Shown in pieces: positions 1 to 8,438 of a stretch of DNA of 32,390 nt. The stretch is from NCBI GenBank assembly GCA_018240895.1, contig JAFEEX010000053.1, positions 1-32,390 on the forward strand, read 5' to 3'. The stretch comes from Pseudomonadota bacterium (GTDB lineage: Bacteria; Pseudomonadota; Alphaproteobacteria; Sphingomonadales; Sphingomonadaceae). How positions within the stretch are numbered: the first letter of the stretch is position 1; every line of letters begins with the position of its first letter. A program made the translations under genes and the position numbers. The notes below the pieces were generated by a model. That model had not been told where the DNA came from, ran no database searches, and was given only the letters and a program-made list of their open reading frames with translations.

Positions 1-667
1 GACCAAGAAGAGCCAGGTGTTCTCTACCGCAGAGGACAATCAGCAGGCGGTGACGATCCGCGTGTTCCAGGGCGAGCGCGAAATGGCCGCGGATAACAAG
101 GTTCTGGGCCAGTTCGATCTGGTTGGAATCCCGCCAGCCCGGCGCGGCGTGCCGCAGATTGAGGTGACGTTTGACATTGACGCCAACGGCATCGTCAACG
201 TCAGCGCCAAGGACAAGGGCACCGGCAAGGAACAGCAGATCAAGATCCAGGCTTCCGGCGGGCTTTCCGATTCCGACATCGACCAGATGGTCAAGGATGC
301 GGAAAAGTTTGCTGACGAGGACAAGAAACGGCGCGAGGCGGCGGAAGCCAAGAACAATGCCGACAGTCTGGTCCACGCCACCGAGCAGCAGCTTGCCGAA
401 CACGGTGACAAACTTGACGCCGGGCTGAAATCCGAGATCGAGGCTGCGATTGCCGAGGCCAAGACCGCGATCGAAAGCGGCGATGCCGAAGAGATGACCG
501 CCAAGACTCAGGCCCTGACTGACAAGGCCATGAAGATGGGTCAGGTGATCTACGAAAAGGAACAGGCTGCGGCGGCTTCGCCGGGCACCGAAGCTTCTGC
601 TGCGGGCGGCAACGAAGATGTTGTCGATGCGGAATTTTCGGAAGTTGACGATAGCAACAAGGGCTAA
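1..667 (+). CDS. dnaK: Chaperone DnaK (Hsp70), C-terminal part, 5' truncated by window edge
   Basis: This is the C-terminal part of the cytosolic Hsp70 chaperone, covering the end of the substrate-binding beta-sandwich and the helical lid. The reading frame is open from base 2, so the gene begins before the window. Visible landmarks are the [14 protein letters not shown] and [20 protein letters not shown] stretches of the beta-sandwich, the charged helical lid ([20 protein letters not shown]) and the acidic tail [13 protein letters not shown] common in alphaproteobacteria. The usually conserved PPAPRGVPQ segment reads PPARRGVPQ here, a single Pro to Arg change. dnaJ follows 122 bases downstream on the same strand, the usual order for this chaperone pair. 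A large nested inverted repeat lies between them. Confidence 0.97.
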   Translation, partial: TKKSQVFSTAEDNQQAVTIRVFQGEREMAADNKVLGQFDLVGIPPARRGVPQIEVTFDIDANGIVNVSAKDKGTGKEQQIKIQASGGLSDSDIDQMVKDAEKFADEDKKRREAAEAKNNADSLVHATEQQLAEHGDKLDAGLKSEIEAAIAEAKTAIESGDAEEMTAKTQALTDKAMKMGQVIYEKEQAAAASPGTEASAAGGNEDVVDAEFSEVDDSNKG

Positions 668-675
668 ATCCGGAT

Positions 676-769
676 CCGTCATTCCCGCTTGCAGTAAGGG
701 CCGCGTTCCCCAAAGCCGTCCGTCAGGAAGGCAAACAGGAACGCTTTCCTGGCAATGCGGGAATGACGG
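676..769. repeat. Nested inverted repeat between dnaK and dnaJ
   Basis: Perfect 13-bp arms CCGTCATTCCCGC (676-688) and GCGGGAATGACGG (757-769) enclose a second inverted pair, GCGTTCC (703-709) and GGAACGC (738-744). Transcribed, this gives a hairpin about 94 nt long spanning most of the dnaK-dnaJ gap and ending 20 bases before the dnaJ start. The GTCATTCCCGC core resembles dispersed palindromic intergenic repeats seen in many proteobacterial genomes, which is a family-level impression only. It may stabilise the dnaK message or limit readthrough into dnaJ. Confidence 0.7.
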
Positions 770-789
770 CGGATGTGAAGGGTTTAGCA

Positions 790-1932
790 ATGCCGGCCAT
801 CGAAGCGGACTATTACGAACTGCTTGAGGTTGAACGGACCGCTGACGATGCGGTGATCAAGTCATCCTATCGCCGTCTGGCGATGCGCTGGCACCCGGAC
901 CGCAACCCCGGTGATCATCAGGCGGAACACAAGTTCAAGGCGATCAGCGAGGCCTATGAATGCCTCAAGGATCCGCAAAAGCGCGCAGCTTATGACCGGT
1001 TCGGGCACGAAGCGTTCAAGCAGGGGATGAATGGCGGCGGCGGTGCTGGCGGCCCTGGCGGGATGGGCGCGGGCTTTTCCGATCTGGGCGACATCTTCGA
1101 AACGATTTTTGGCAGTGCCTTTGGCGGCGGACGGCAGCAGGCACGGCGCGGCGCGGATATGCGCTATGATCTGGAGATCACGCTGGACGACGCCTTCCAT
1201 GGCAAGACCGCGCAGATCGAGATCGAGGTTGCGACCAAGTGCGAACCGTGCGGCGGTTCCGGCGCGGAGCCGGGCACCGGCACCCGGCGCTGCAACCTGT
1301 GCGGCGGCCATGGCCAGGTTCGTGCCCAGCAGGGTTTCTTCATGGTAGAGCGGACCTGCCCCACCTGCCATGGCCGGGGCGAGGTTATCGAGAAGCCATG
1401 CCGTTCCTGCCGCGGGGAAGGGCGGGTGGATCAGGCGCAGACCCTGGACGTCACCATCCCGCCGGGAGTCGATACCGGCACGCGGATCCGTCTGGCCGGC
1501 AAGGGAGAGGCGGGGCCGCTGGGCGCACCGCCGGGTGATCTTTACATCTTCATTCACATTCGCCGCCACGCGGTGTTCGAACGCGAGGAGACAAACCTTG
1601 TCACCCGCGTGCCGATCGCCTTCACCACGGCGGCCTTGGGCGGAACGATCGAAATCCCCGGGCTCGACGGCAGCCGGATCACGCTGGACATTCCGGCCGG
1701 GATTCAGAACGGCAAGCAGCTGCGCAAACGGGGTGAAGGTATGCCGGTGCTGCAAGGGCGCGGGCGTGGCGATCTGGTGGCGGAAATCACCGTCGAAACC
1801 CCGACCAGGCTTTCCGCCCGCCAGAAAGAGCTGCTGCGCGAATTGCAGCAGACCGAAACGGGTGATGAAACGCCGCAATCCAAAGGCTTTTTTGACCGGA
1901 TCAAGGAAGCGTGGGATGGTTTGACGGACTGA
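790..1932 (+). CDS. dnaJ: Chaperone protein DnaJ (Hsp40)
   Basis: Co-chaperone that stimulates DnaK ATP hydrolysis and delivers unfolded substrates. The 380-aa product has the full type I layout: a J domain at residues 1-70 with the HPD triad at H35-P36-D37, a Gly/Phe-rich linker (about 78-118), a zinc region with four CxxCxG repeats (CEPCGGSG, CNLCGGHG, CPTCHGRG, CRSCRGEG), and the C-terminal substrate-binding domains. The start at 790 (MPAIEADYYELL) is preferred over an in-frame upstream start at 763. It has a GAAGGG ribosome binding site about 8 bases upstream and gives the family's normal N-terminus. The stop lies 9 bases from the end of the convergent patatin-like gene. Confidence 0.97.
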   Translation: MPAIEADYYELLEVERTADDAVIKSSYRRLAMRWHPDRNPGDHQAEHKFKAISEAYECLKDPQKRAAYDRFGHEAFKQGMNGGGGAGGPGGMGAGFSDLGDIFETIFGSAFGGGRQQARRGADMRYDLEITLDDAFHGKTAQIEIEVATKCEPCGGSGAEPGTGTRRCNLCGGHGQVRAQQGFFMVERTCPTCHGRGEVIEKPCRSCRGEGRVDQAQTLDVTIPPGVDTGTRIRLAGKGEAGPLGAPPGDLYIFIHIRRHAVFEREETNLVTRVPIAFTTAALGGTIEIPGLDGSRITLDIPAGIQNGKQLRKRGEGMPVLQGRGRGDLVAEITVETPTRLSARQKELLRELQQTETGDETPQSKGFFDRIKEAWDGLTD

Positions 1933-1941
1933 TCGATTTGG

Positions 1942-4278
1942 TCAGGTAGCCGAACGCGCTTCCCACGCCTGGTCAATTTCGCGGCGCAGACCGGGCACAA
2001 GCGACGGATCGAACCGGAGGCGTTGCTCCTCTTCATCCATCACGGCCAGGAACGCTTCGTGCTTCAGCGCGGCCAGATCGTCTGGATCAAGCGCCACGCC
2101 GTCGGGCATGGCCGATGCGACGATGTCGATCATCCGTTCCACTCCGTGCAGCCGGCCCCACAGATAATCGTTCTCACGATAGGCGCGGCTGAAAAAGGCG
2201 CCGAAGTTATAGAATTCCACCCCGCGCAGCGTCGCCCTGGTTCCGCCCGGGCGGATCGCATTGCAATCGTCGGGTGAAATACGGTCCACCTTGGCCGGTT
2301 CAAACTCGCTGCTGCCATCGCCGCGCAGCAGCGGCAGGGTGACGGTGTCGTAAAACGGAAATCCCAGATAGGTCAGCAGAATCCGCCGGCGCAGTTCGCG
2401 GGGAAGGCCAGCCATGCCTTCAACCAGCATTGCGTCTACCACCAGGTCGGTCGCGGGAAGCTGGCGGCGATTGGCGATGGTTTGCAGCACCGCATCAGGT
2501 TCGGCAAATATCCGCGCCGCCACTTCGGGAAAGTCGCGGCCCAGCGATTGGCTCATTTCCCGATCGAAATAGAGCGACAGCGCACGATAGACCACGTCGC
2601 GCGCCGCCTGACGCGCATCGGGCGCGAAGCCATCAATATCGTCCCAGTCTTCAGACAGACGCCGGGCCAGCAGCCGCAGGCGGCGGATGCGAAAGCCCAG
2701 ATCATGGTCGCGAAAGAATGTGATCGCCTCCTCGCTCGCGCCGCCCCTGGCTTTGGAAATCCGGTCAAGCCCGGCCTCGGCCAGGTGGCGCATCAGAAAA
2801 TCAGCGATGGTGACGCCGCGTGCGCGCTCCAGTTCAGGGGCAGCCGTCTGGATCGCATCGGCCAGTGCCTGGACAATCGCGGTCAATTTGACCTGGCCAT
2901 AGGCCTGAAAGGCATAGCCGGCCTGTTCGGCGGCGGCCTGCTGCGCCTTGGCCCGCCAACTGGTCAAACGGCCAACCGTGGGGCGATCAAAAAACAGCGT
3001 GCGGCCAAACAGCCGCGAAACCGTTTCCTCCACCTCTGGCCGCAATGCATCGACGATCTGTTTAAGCCGCGCCCTTTCGTGCGAGGCCTTGGCAATATCT
3101 TCCAGATTGTCACGTACCGGCTGTTCGCGCGGGATCGAGGACAGCGACCCGAATATGACCGAGAAGAACCCCGGAGGACGCGGATCGCTGCGCGACAGCC
3201 CGCCAACCTGATCGGGGTGAGGATCGATATAGACGAAACGGCGATCGACCTCCCGCTGGGCCGGGCGATCACGCAGCACGGCCATGGCCTCGGCAAAGGG
3301 GGCGTTGACCAGCACTGACCCGTCGATCAGCGCCACACCATCGGCATCGCCGCGCTGGCTGTGTTCGGGCATGACGCGTTCGACAAATGCGGTCCTGCTG
3401 GGCCATCCGCCGGAATGCTCCGCGGCCAGGGCGTCCGTCTCGGCAAGCTGCAGGGCCGGAAATGCGCCGGGAAAACTCGCCGTCGCCCGCGCGGCGAAAA
3501 CCAGTTCCAAGGGAAAGGCCAGCGGCGTGCCGCCTTCCTCCGGCGTCAATGACCGGAATCCGATCGTCAGCCGGTGCTCGCTTTCCTCGACAATCTTGGG
3601 GCTGTGGAGCCGCAGCCACTCCGAATGCCCCTTGAAATCGGTGGCGGTGACGAACAGGTCGATCGGGTGATCGGCGGGAAGCAGCGGTGCATCTGCCTGG
3701 CCTGACGCCATGGCGTCAAACGCGCGGTACAACAGGCGGGAAAAGCCCAGCCCGCTGAACGGCGGTTCAAACCAGCGAGAGCGGATCAGCCGTGACAGCT
3801 TGGTCCGCACCTCGCTGCGGGTTTCCGGCGCGACGCTGGCCGACACGACGTTGCCCGGCCGTTTCAACATATAATAGACCAGCGGCATCGCCCAGAATTT
3901 GCTGATCCGTGACCAGGGCTTGGCATCAGGATCAAGCAGCACGTCAACGTCGGCGCATTCCAGCCACAGCTCGGTCAAATGATCGAGCGATTGGCCAGAA
4001 TGGATTGCCTGGGCCAGGAATATCCCGTTGATCCCCCCGGCACTGGCCCCGGCAACAATGTCGGGCAAGATCCGCAAGCGCAGCGCATGACGTTTGGCGA
4101 TCCGTTCCAGCAGGCGGAGATACACAGCCTCTGTGCCGTCGGCCACCGCCGGACCGCCATGGAAAGCGCGGCTGGCCCGCGCCAGCTTCCACAGCTCCTT
4201 GGTGACGCCGTGCATATAAACGGCGAGGCTGACTCCGCCATAGCAGACCAGCGCGATTCGAAGTTCCTTCTGACGCAT
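1942..4278 (-). CDS. Patatin-like phospholipase family protein (TIGR03607 type)
   Basis: Predicted lipid acyl hydrolase using a Ser-Asp dyad. From the chosen start the protein is 778 aa. The N-terminus carries the patatin oxyanion-type segment CYGGVSLAVYMHG, then the nucleophile elbow GASAGG with Ser79, and the second active-site motif LIDGS with Asp319. The part after about residue 400 is a long, mostly helical region of unknown role. Overall length and the opening RQKELRIALVCYGG match the patatin-related family TIGR03607. The start is uncertain: in-frame ATGs occur at 4278, 4287 and 4317, and none has a strong ribosome binding site. 4278 matches the family N-terminus best. No signal peptide is evident. 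It is transcribed divergently from radA, with about 109 bases between them. Confidence 0.9.
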   Translation of the reverse strand: MRQKELRIALVCYGGVSLAVYMHGVTKELWKLARASRAFHGGPAVADGTEAVYLRLLERIAKRHALRLRILPDIVAGASAGGINGIFLAQAIHSGQSLDHLTELWLECADVDVLLDPDAKPWSRISKFWAMPLVYYMLKRPGNVVSASVAPETRSEVRTKLSRLIRSRWFEPPFSGLGFSRLLYRAFDAMASGQADAPLLPADHPIDLFVTATDFKGHSEWLRLHSPKIVEESEHRLTIGFRSLTPEEGGTPLAFPLELVFAARATASFPGAFPALQLAETDALAAEHSGGWPSRTAFVERVMPEHSQRGDADGVALIDGSVLVNAPFAEAMAVLRDRPAQREVDRRFVYIDPHPDQVGGLSRSDPRPPGFFSVIFGSLSSIPREQPVRDNLEDIAKASHERARLKQIVDALRPEVEETVSRLFGRTLFFDRPTVGRLTSWRAKAQQAAAEQAGYAFQAYGQVKLTAIVQALADAIQTAAPELERARGVTIADFLMRHLAEAGLDRISKARGGASEEAITFFRDHDLGFRIRRLRLLARRLSEDWDDIDGFAPDARQAARDVVYRALSLYFDREMSQSLGRDFPEVAARIFAEPDAVLQTIANRRQLPATDLVVDAMLVEGMAGLPRELRRRILLTYLGFPFYDTVTLPLLRGDGSSEFEPAKVDRISPDDCNAIRPGGTRATLRGVEFYNFGAFFSRAYRENDYLWGRLHGVERMIDIVASAMPDGVALDPDDLAALKHEAFLAVMDEEEQRLRFDPSLVPGLRREIDQAWEARSAT

Positions 4279-4387
4279 CGCTATCATCCATGTGCCAGAT
4301 GAGGCCAGCCTTCGCAAAGGGGGTTTGGACGCAAATCGTCAGAGTGATCTACTTGCGTTCACTTTACGTTCTTATTAACAGGCAGCT

Positions 4388-5755
4388 ATGGCCAAACCGA
4401 AACGTCGCTATGTCTGCCAAGCCTGTGGCAGTATTTCCCACCGCTGGCAGGGGCAATGCGCCGATTGCGGAGAATGGAATTCGCTGGGCGAGGAAGCGCC
4501 GCAAACGGTGTTTGCGCAAAAGCATGATCTGTCATCCGGCGGAAGGCCGATCGTGTTTGAACCGCTCGATATGCCGGGCGTCACGCCGCAGCGGCGTGGA
4601 ACCGGGCTGGCGGAATTTGATCGTGCGCTGGGTGGCGGTCTGGTTCCCGGTTCGGCGATCCTGATGGGCGGCGATCCCGGCATCGGCAAATCGACCCTGC
4701 TGCTGCAGGCCGCGGCCAGGGTCGCGATGAGCGGGGGCAGCGCAGTTTATATCAGTGGGGAGGAAGCCGCCGGACAGGTGCGGCTGCGATCAGAGCGGCT
4801 GGGCCTGGCTGCCGCGCCGATCCAATTGGCGGCGGCAACTTCAGTGCGCGATATCCTGACCACGCTGGGCGGGATGGAACCGCCGGCGCTGCTGGTGATC
4901 GATTCGATCCAGACGATGCATTCGGACCAGATCGAGGGCGCGCCCGGCACGGTCAGCCAGGTGCGTGGCTGCGCTTTCGAACTGATTCGCTATGCCAAGG
5001 AAAACGGCGTGGCGCTGGTGCTGGTTGGCCACGTCACCAAGGATGGCAGCATCGCCGGCCCCCGCGTGCTTGAGCACATGGTTGATGTGGTGATGAGTTT
5101 TGAAGGGGAACGCAGCCACCAGTACCGCATTCTGCGCAGCCTGAAGAATCGCTTTGGCCCGGTTGATGAAATCGGCGTGTTCGCCATGGCCGGGGCAGGG
5201 CTGGAAGAGGTGGGCAACCCTTCCATGCTGTTCCTTTCCGGCCGCGATCAACCTGTGGCGGGCAGCGCGGTGTTCCCGGCGATCGAAGGCACGCGGCCGG
5301 TTCTGGTCGAAATCCAGGCGCTGATCGTTCGCCTTGCCAGCGGAGCGACTCCGCGCCGCGCGGTTGTGGGGTGGGATAACGGACGCCTCGCCATGCTGCT
5401 CGCCGTGCTTGAAGCGCGCTGCGGGCTCAATTTTTCCAGTGCAGAGGTTTATCTCAATGTTGCAGGGGGTTACCGATTGGGTGACCCGGCAGCGGACCTG
5501 GCTGTGGCCGCAGCATTGGTTTCTGCCTTGGCGGACCGGCCACTTGCCGCTGATGCCGTCTGGTTTGGCGAAGTATCGCTCGCTGGCGAAATCCGTAACG
5601 TTTCCCACGCTGGGCTGCGGCTGAGGGAGGCGGGAAAGCTGGGCTTTCGGCGGGCGAGCGGTCCGGCTGACGGGGCCGGTGCAGACCATGGCGTGCGATA
5701 TGACGGGCTGGCGTTTCTCCCAAATCTCGTTGACCGGATCATGGCCGACGCATAA
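4388..5755 (+). CDS. radA: DNA repair protein RadA
   Basis: RecA-like ATPase that promotes branch migration of recombination intermediates during DNA repair. The 455-aa product opens with the four-cysteine zinc finger (CQACGS...CADCGEWN). It continues with the RecA-like core containing Walker A GGDPGIGKST (Lys101), Walker B LLVIDS, and the RadA signature KNRFG (SLKNRFGPVDEIGVF). It ends with the Lon-protease-like domain (YLNVAGGYRLGDPAADLAVA). Length is normal for the family. The upstream 110 bases also serve the divergent patatin-like gene. A TTGGAC - 17 bases - TCTACT arrangement at 4324-4352 is a weak promoter candidate. cvpA follows 12 bases downstream. Confidence 0.97.
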   Translation: MAKPKRRYVCQACGSISHRWQGQCADCGEWNSLGEEAPQTVFAQKHDLSSGGRPIVFEPLDMPGVTPQRRGTGLAEFDRALGGGLVPGSAILMGGDPGIGKSTLLLQAAARVAMSGGSAVYISGEEAAGQVRLRSERLGLAAAPIQLAAATSVRDILTTLGGMEPPALLVIDSIQTMHSDQIEGAPGTVSQVRGCAFELIRYAKENGVALVLVGHVTKDGSIAGPRVLEHMVDVVMSFEGERSHQYRILRSLKNRFGPVDEIGVFAMAGAGLEEVGNPSMLFLSGRDQPVAGSAVFPAIEGTRPVLVEIQALIVRLASGATPRRAVVGWDNGRLAMLLAVLEARCGLNFSSAEVYLNVAGGYRLGDPAADLAVAAALVSALADRPLAADAVWFGEVSLAGEIRNVSHAGLRLREAGKLGFRRASGPADGAGADHGVRYDGLAFLPNLVDRIMADA

Positions 5756-5767
5756 ATTCGCATACCT

Positions 5768-6334
5768 ATGACCGGTTTTGATATCGCTGTTCTGTTGCTG
5801 GTGGGGCTGGGTGTCATCACCGGCTTCATGCGCGGGTTTGTCCAGGAAGTTCTGACCCTCGCCGCCTGGGTGCTGTCAGTAGTCGCTATCCATTCCCTGC
5901 ACACGCCGCTGTCGGACTGGCTGATCCCGAAAGTCGGTTCCGAATCCGGCGCAATGGTCCTGGCTTTCGCGATCCTGCTGCTGATCCCCTATGCGATCGT
6001 CAAATTGCTGGCCAACCGCCTGGGTTCAGCCAGTCGCGATTCCGTGCTTGGCCCGATTGACCGGGTGCTGGGCTTCGGCTTTGGCGCGGTGAAGGGCGTG
6101 TTGATTTCTGTCATGGCCTTTTCCGTGCTGGTTCTGGGATACGATACCGTCTGGGGGGCAGGGGGCCGACCAGACTGGATCAGCCAATCGCGATCCTATC
6201 CCTTTATCAACGCCGCCAGCATGGAAATGGTCCAGGCCCTGGCAGACCGCCGGCAGCAGGCACTGGATGCCAATGCCGAAGCGGAAAGCAAGCCGGCCGC
6301 CAAAAGCAAGAAAAAGCGGAAACCGGTGGACTGA
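5768..6334 (+). CDS. cvpA: CvpA family inner membrane protein
   Basis: Integral membrane protein of the CvpA/colicin V production family, 188 aa. Four hydrophobic segments are visible (about residues 3-25, 30-47, 62-81, 100-122). The family pattern of a glycine-rich first helix followed by GFMRGFVQEVLTLAAW is present, as is the SRDSVLGPIDRVLGFGFGAVKG stretch around residues 88-110 (quoted in part). A lysine-rich cytoplasmic tail (KSKKKRKPVD) ends the protein. The molecular role of the family is poorly defined; links to purine synthesis loci, biofilm and envelope stress are reported for relatives. It sits 12 bases after radA, and its stop codon is 1 base before the next gene, suggesting one operon. 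Confidence 0.88.
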   Translation: MTGFDIAVLLLVGLGVITGFMRGFVQEVLTLAAWVLSVVAIHSLHTPLSDWLIPKVGSESGAMVLAFAILLLIPYAIVKLLANRLGSASRDSVLGPIDRVLGFGFGAVKGVLISVMAFSVLVLGYDTVWGAGGRPDWISQSRSYPFINAASMEMVQALADRRQQALDANAEAESKPAAKSKKKRKPVD

Positions 6335-6335
6335 C

Positions 6336-6770
6336 ATGGCCACAACAGCGGCGCTTTATACACCGCAGGTTCTGGCTCTGGCCACCAGCCTTTCCGCCTA
6401 CCCCGATGAGCCGGAGCTGCCGCTGCGCGGCAGTGCCCGCTCGCTGGCGTGCGGATCAGCCTTGAAGCTTGGCCTTGCTATCGACACGCAAGGCCGGATC
6501 GAACGGGTCGGGCTGACAACCCATGCCTGTGCGATCGGCCAGGCATCCGCTGCCGTGTTTGCCGGTGCGGCGATTGGCAAAAACCGGGACGATATCCAGA
6601 CCGCGCTGATGCAGTTGCAAGACTGGCTGGTAAGCGCCGCCGAACTGCCATCATGGCCCGGGCTTGAGGCGATTGCCGCAGCCCGAGCCTTTCCGGCGCG
6701 CCACGGGGCCATATTGCTTTCGTGGCGGGCGGCGATTGATGCCCTTTCCTCTGCGCCTCGCGGCGGATAG
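6336..6770 (+). CDS. Iron-sulfur cluster assembly scaffold protein (IscU/NifU-N like)
   Basis: Predicted scaffold for building and passing on Fe-S clusters. The 144-aa product has two of the conserved cysteine motifs of the IscU/NifU-N fold: LACGS (about residue 34) and THACAIGQASAAVFAGA (about 63-79). These lie in the usual spacing for cluster ligands. The third ligand cysteine seen in classical IscU near the C-terminus is absent; that region reads FPARHGAILLSW, as in the divergent alphaproteobacterial relatives. Start at 6336 is chosen because it follows the cvpA stop by one base and gives the family N-terminus; an upstream in-frame ATG at 6267 would overlap cvpA. It is probably translationally coupled to cvpA. 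Confidence 0.85.
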   Translation: MATTAALYTPQVLALATSLSAYPDEPELPLRGSARSLACGSALKLGLAIDTQGRIERVGLTTHACAIGQASAAVFAGAAIGKNRDDIQTALMQLQDWLVSAAELPSWPGLEAIAAARAFPARHGAILLSWRAAIDALSSAPRGG

Positions 6771-6803
6771 AGCGGCCCAGAGCGAACGGGGGAGAATCCA
6801 AGC

Positions 6804-8438
6804 ATGAGCGAAGCGGCGCAGCCTTCTGCGGGTCAGCCCAGTACGTCCGAAATGCGGCTGGTCATTGCGGCGTCGTCGATGGGCACCGTGTTCGAATGGT
6901 ATGATTTTTTCATCTACGGAACGCTCAGCGCGATTCTGACCAAGGCGTTCTTCCCGGCTGACAACGCCACTCTGGCGACACTGCTGTTCTGGCTTGTCTT
7001 CGCGGTCGGGTTTGGCTTCCGCCCGCTTGGCGCAGTGTTGTTCGGGTTTCTGGGGGACCGGCTTGGCCGCAAATATACCTTCCTAGTCACCGTCACCCTG
7101 ATGGGCATCGCCACGGCCGGCGTGGGATTGATTCCCTCTGCCGATGCGATTGGGCTTGCCGCCCCGGCGCTGGTGATTCTGCTGCGCGTTCTGCAGGGGC
7201 TCGCGCTGGGCGGAGAGTACGGCGGCGCGGCAGTCTATGTGGCGGAGCACGCGCCGCCGGAACGGCGCGGCTATTTCACCAGCTATATCCAGGCCAGCGT
7301 GGTCGGCGGCTTTGTGCTCAGCCTGATCGTGGTGCTGACCTGCAAAGGCCTGATGCCGGACGATGTCTGGAAGGCATGGGGCTGGCGCGTGCCGTTCCTG
7401 CTCAGTCTGGCACTGCTGGGCATTTCGCTGTGGATGCGGCTCAAGCTGTCGGAAAGCCCGGTGTTCCAGGCCATGCGCGAAGAGGGCGAGCTGGCGGGCA
7501 ATCCTTTTGTCGAAAGCTTTACCTACCCCGGCAACAAGCGCCGCATCTTTATCGCCCTGTTCGGCATCGCCGCCGGGCTGACGGTGATCTGGTACACCGC
7601 GATGTTCACCGGGCTTTCGTTTCTGACCAGCGCGATGCGGGTTGAGGACACCCGCGCCCAGATCATCGTCGGCATTGCCGCAACGCTGGGCATGGGCTTC
7701 TATCTCTATTTCGGCCACCTGTCTGACCGGATCGGGCGCAAGCGGCCGATTGTCTGGGGCTATGCCCTGACCCTGCTGGCGATGTTCCCGGCCTTCTTCC
7801 TGATGGGCACCCATGCCAACCCGGGATTAACCTTCATTTCCCGGCACGTGCCGGTGGTCGTGTCAGGGCCGGAATGCAGTTACAGCCCGTTCCATGCCGA
7901 ACAGGCCACCAATTGCGGCAAGCTGCTGGGCGATCTGACCGCGCTGGGCGTGCCGTACTCCATCAAGAATGAGGCCTATGGCGAACCGCAGATTACCGTT
8001 GCCGGGCAGGATCTGCCGCTGTCCACGTATGTCTGGGGAGACAAGGCCGCGCGCAGCAAGCAGCTTCAGGGCTGGCTGGACACGGCTGGCTATGACCTGA
8101 CAAAAGTAAGCCCGGGGCTGGGCGACAGCCTGATGATCGGCCTGGCGCTGCTGGTGATGATGGCGCTGTCCGGGGCGACCTATGGCCCGGTGGCGGCGCT
8201 GCTGTCTGAAATGTTCCCGGCGCGTATCCGCTATTCCTCCATGTCGATCCCCTATCATATTGGCACAGGCTATTTCGGCGGTTTCCTGCCGGTTATTTCC
8301 GGCTATATCGTCGCCAAGACCGGCAATCCCTATAACGGATTGTGGTACACATGGGGCGTCGTGCTGATGGCCTTTGTTGTTGCCGCTTGGGGACTGAAAG
8401 GCGGCCCGCCGCGCGACTATGGTGATGATGCCGCCTGA
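6804..8438 (+). CDS. MFS transporter, metabolite:H+ symporter (MHS) family
   Basis: Proton-coupled transporter of small organic acids or osmolytes, 544 aa, in the inner membrane. The N-terminus has the MHS signature GTVFEWYDFFIYG. The MFS loop motif GFLGDRLGRK and the second-half counterpart GHLSDRIGRKRPIVWG are both clear, and RVLQGLALGGEYGGAAVYVAEH marks helix 4-5 (quoted in parts). Twelve hydrophobic segments can be read. Unusually, about 98 hydrophilic residues (about 338-436, including SGPECSYSPFHAEQ) are inserted between two helices of the C-terminal half. A GGGGGAG ribosome binding site precedes the ATG. The substrate cannot be deduced. The end overlaps the alr start by up to 20 bases, suggesting translational coupling. 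Confidence 0.92.
   Translation: MSEAAQPSAGQPSTSEMRLVIAASSMGTVFEWYDFFIYGTLSAILTKAFFPADNATLATLLFWLVFAVGFGFRPLGAVLFGFLGDRLGRKYTFLVTVTLMGIATAGVGLIPSADAIGLAAPALVILLRVLQGLALGGEYGGAAVYVAEHAPPERRGYFTSYIQASVVGGFVLSLIVVLTCKGLMPDDVWKAWGWRVPFLLSLALLGISLWMRLKLSESPVFQAMREEGELAGNPFVESFTYPGNKRRIFIALFGIAAGLTVIWYTAMFTGLSFLTSAMRVEDTRAQIIVGIAATLGMGFYLYFGHLSDRIGRKRPIVWGYALTLLAMFPAFFLMGTHANPGLTFISRHVPVVVSGPECSYSPFHAEQATNCGKLLGDLTALGVPYSIKNEAYGEPQITVAGQDLPLSTYVWGDKAARSKQLQGWLDTAGYDLTKVSPGLGDSLMIGLALLVMMALSGATYGPVAALLSEMFPARIRYSSMSIPYHIGTGYFGGFLPVISGYIVAKTGNPYNGLWYTWGVVLMAFVVAAWGLKGGPPRDYGDDAA

Noticed and set aside
862-1878. 338-aa minus-strand frame across dnaJ
   Set aside because: Antisense to an unmistakable dnaJ; composition is typical of shadow frames.
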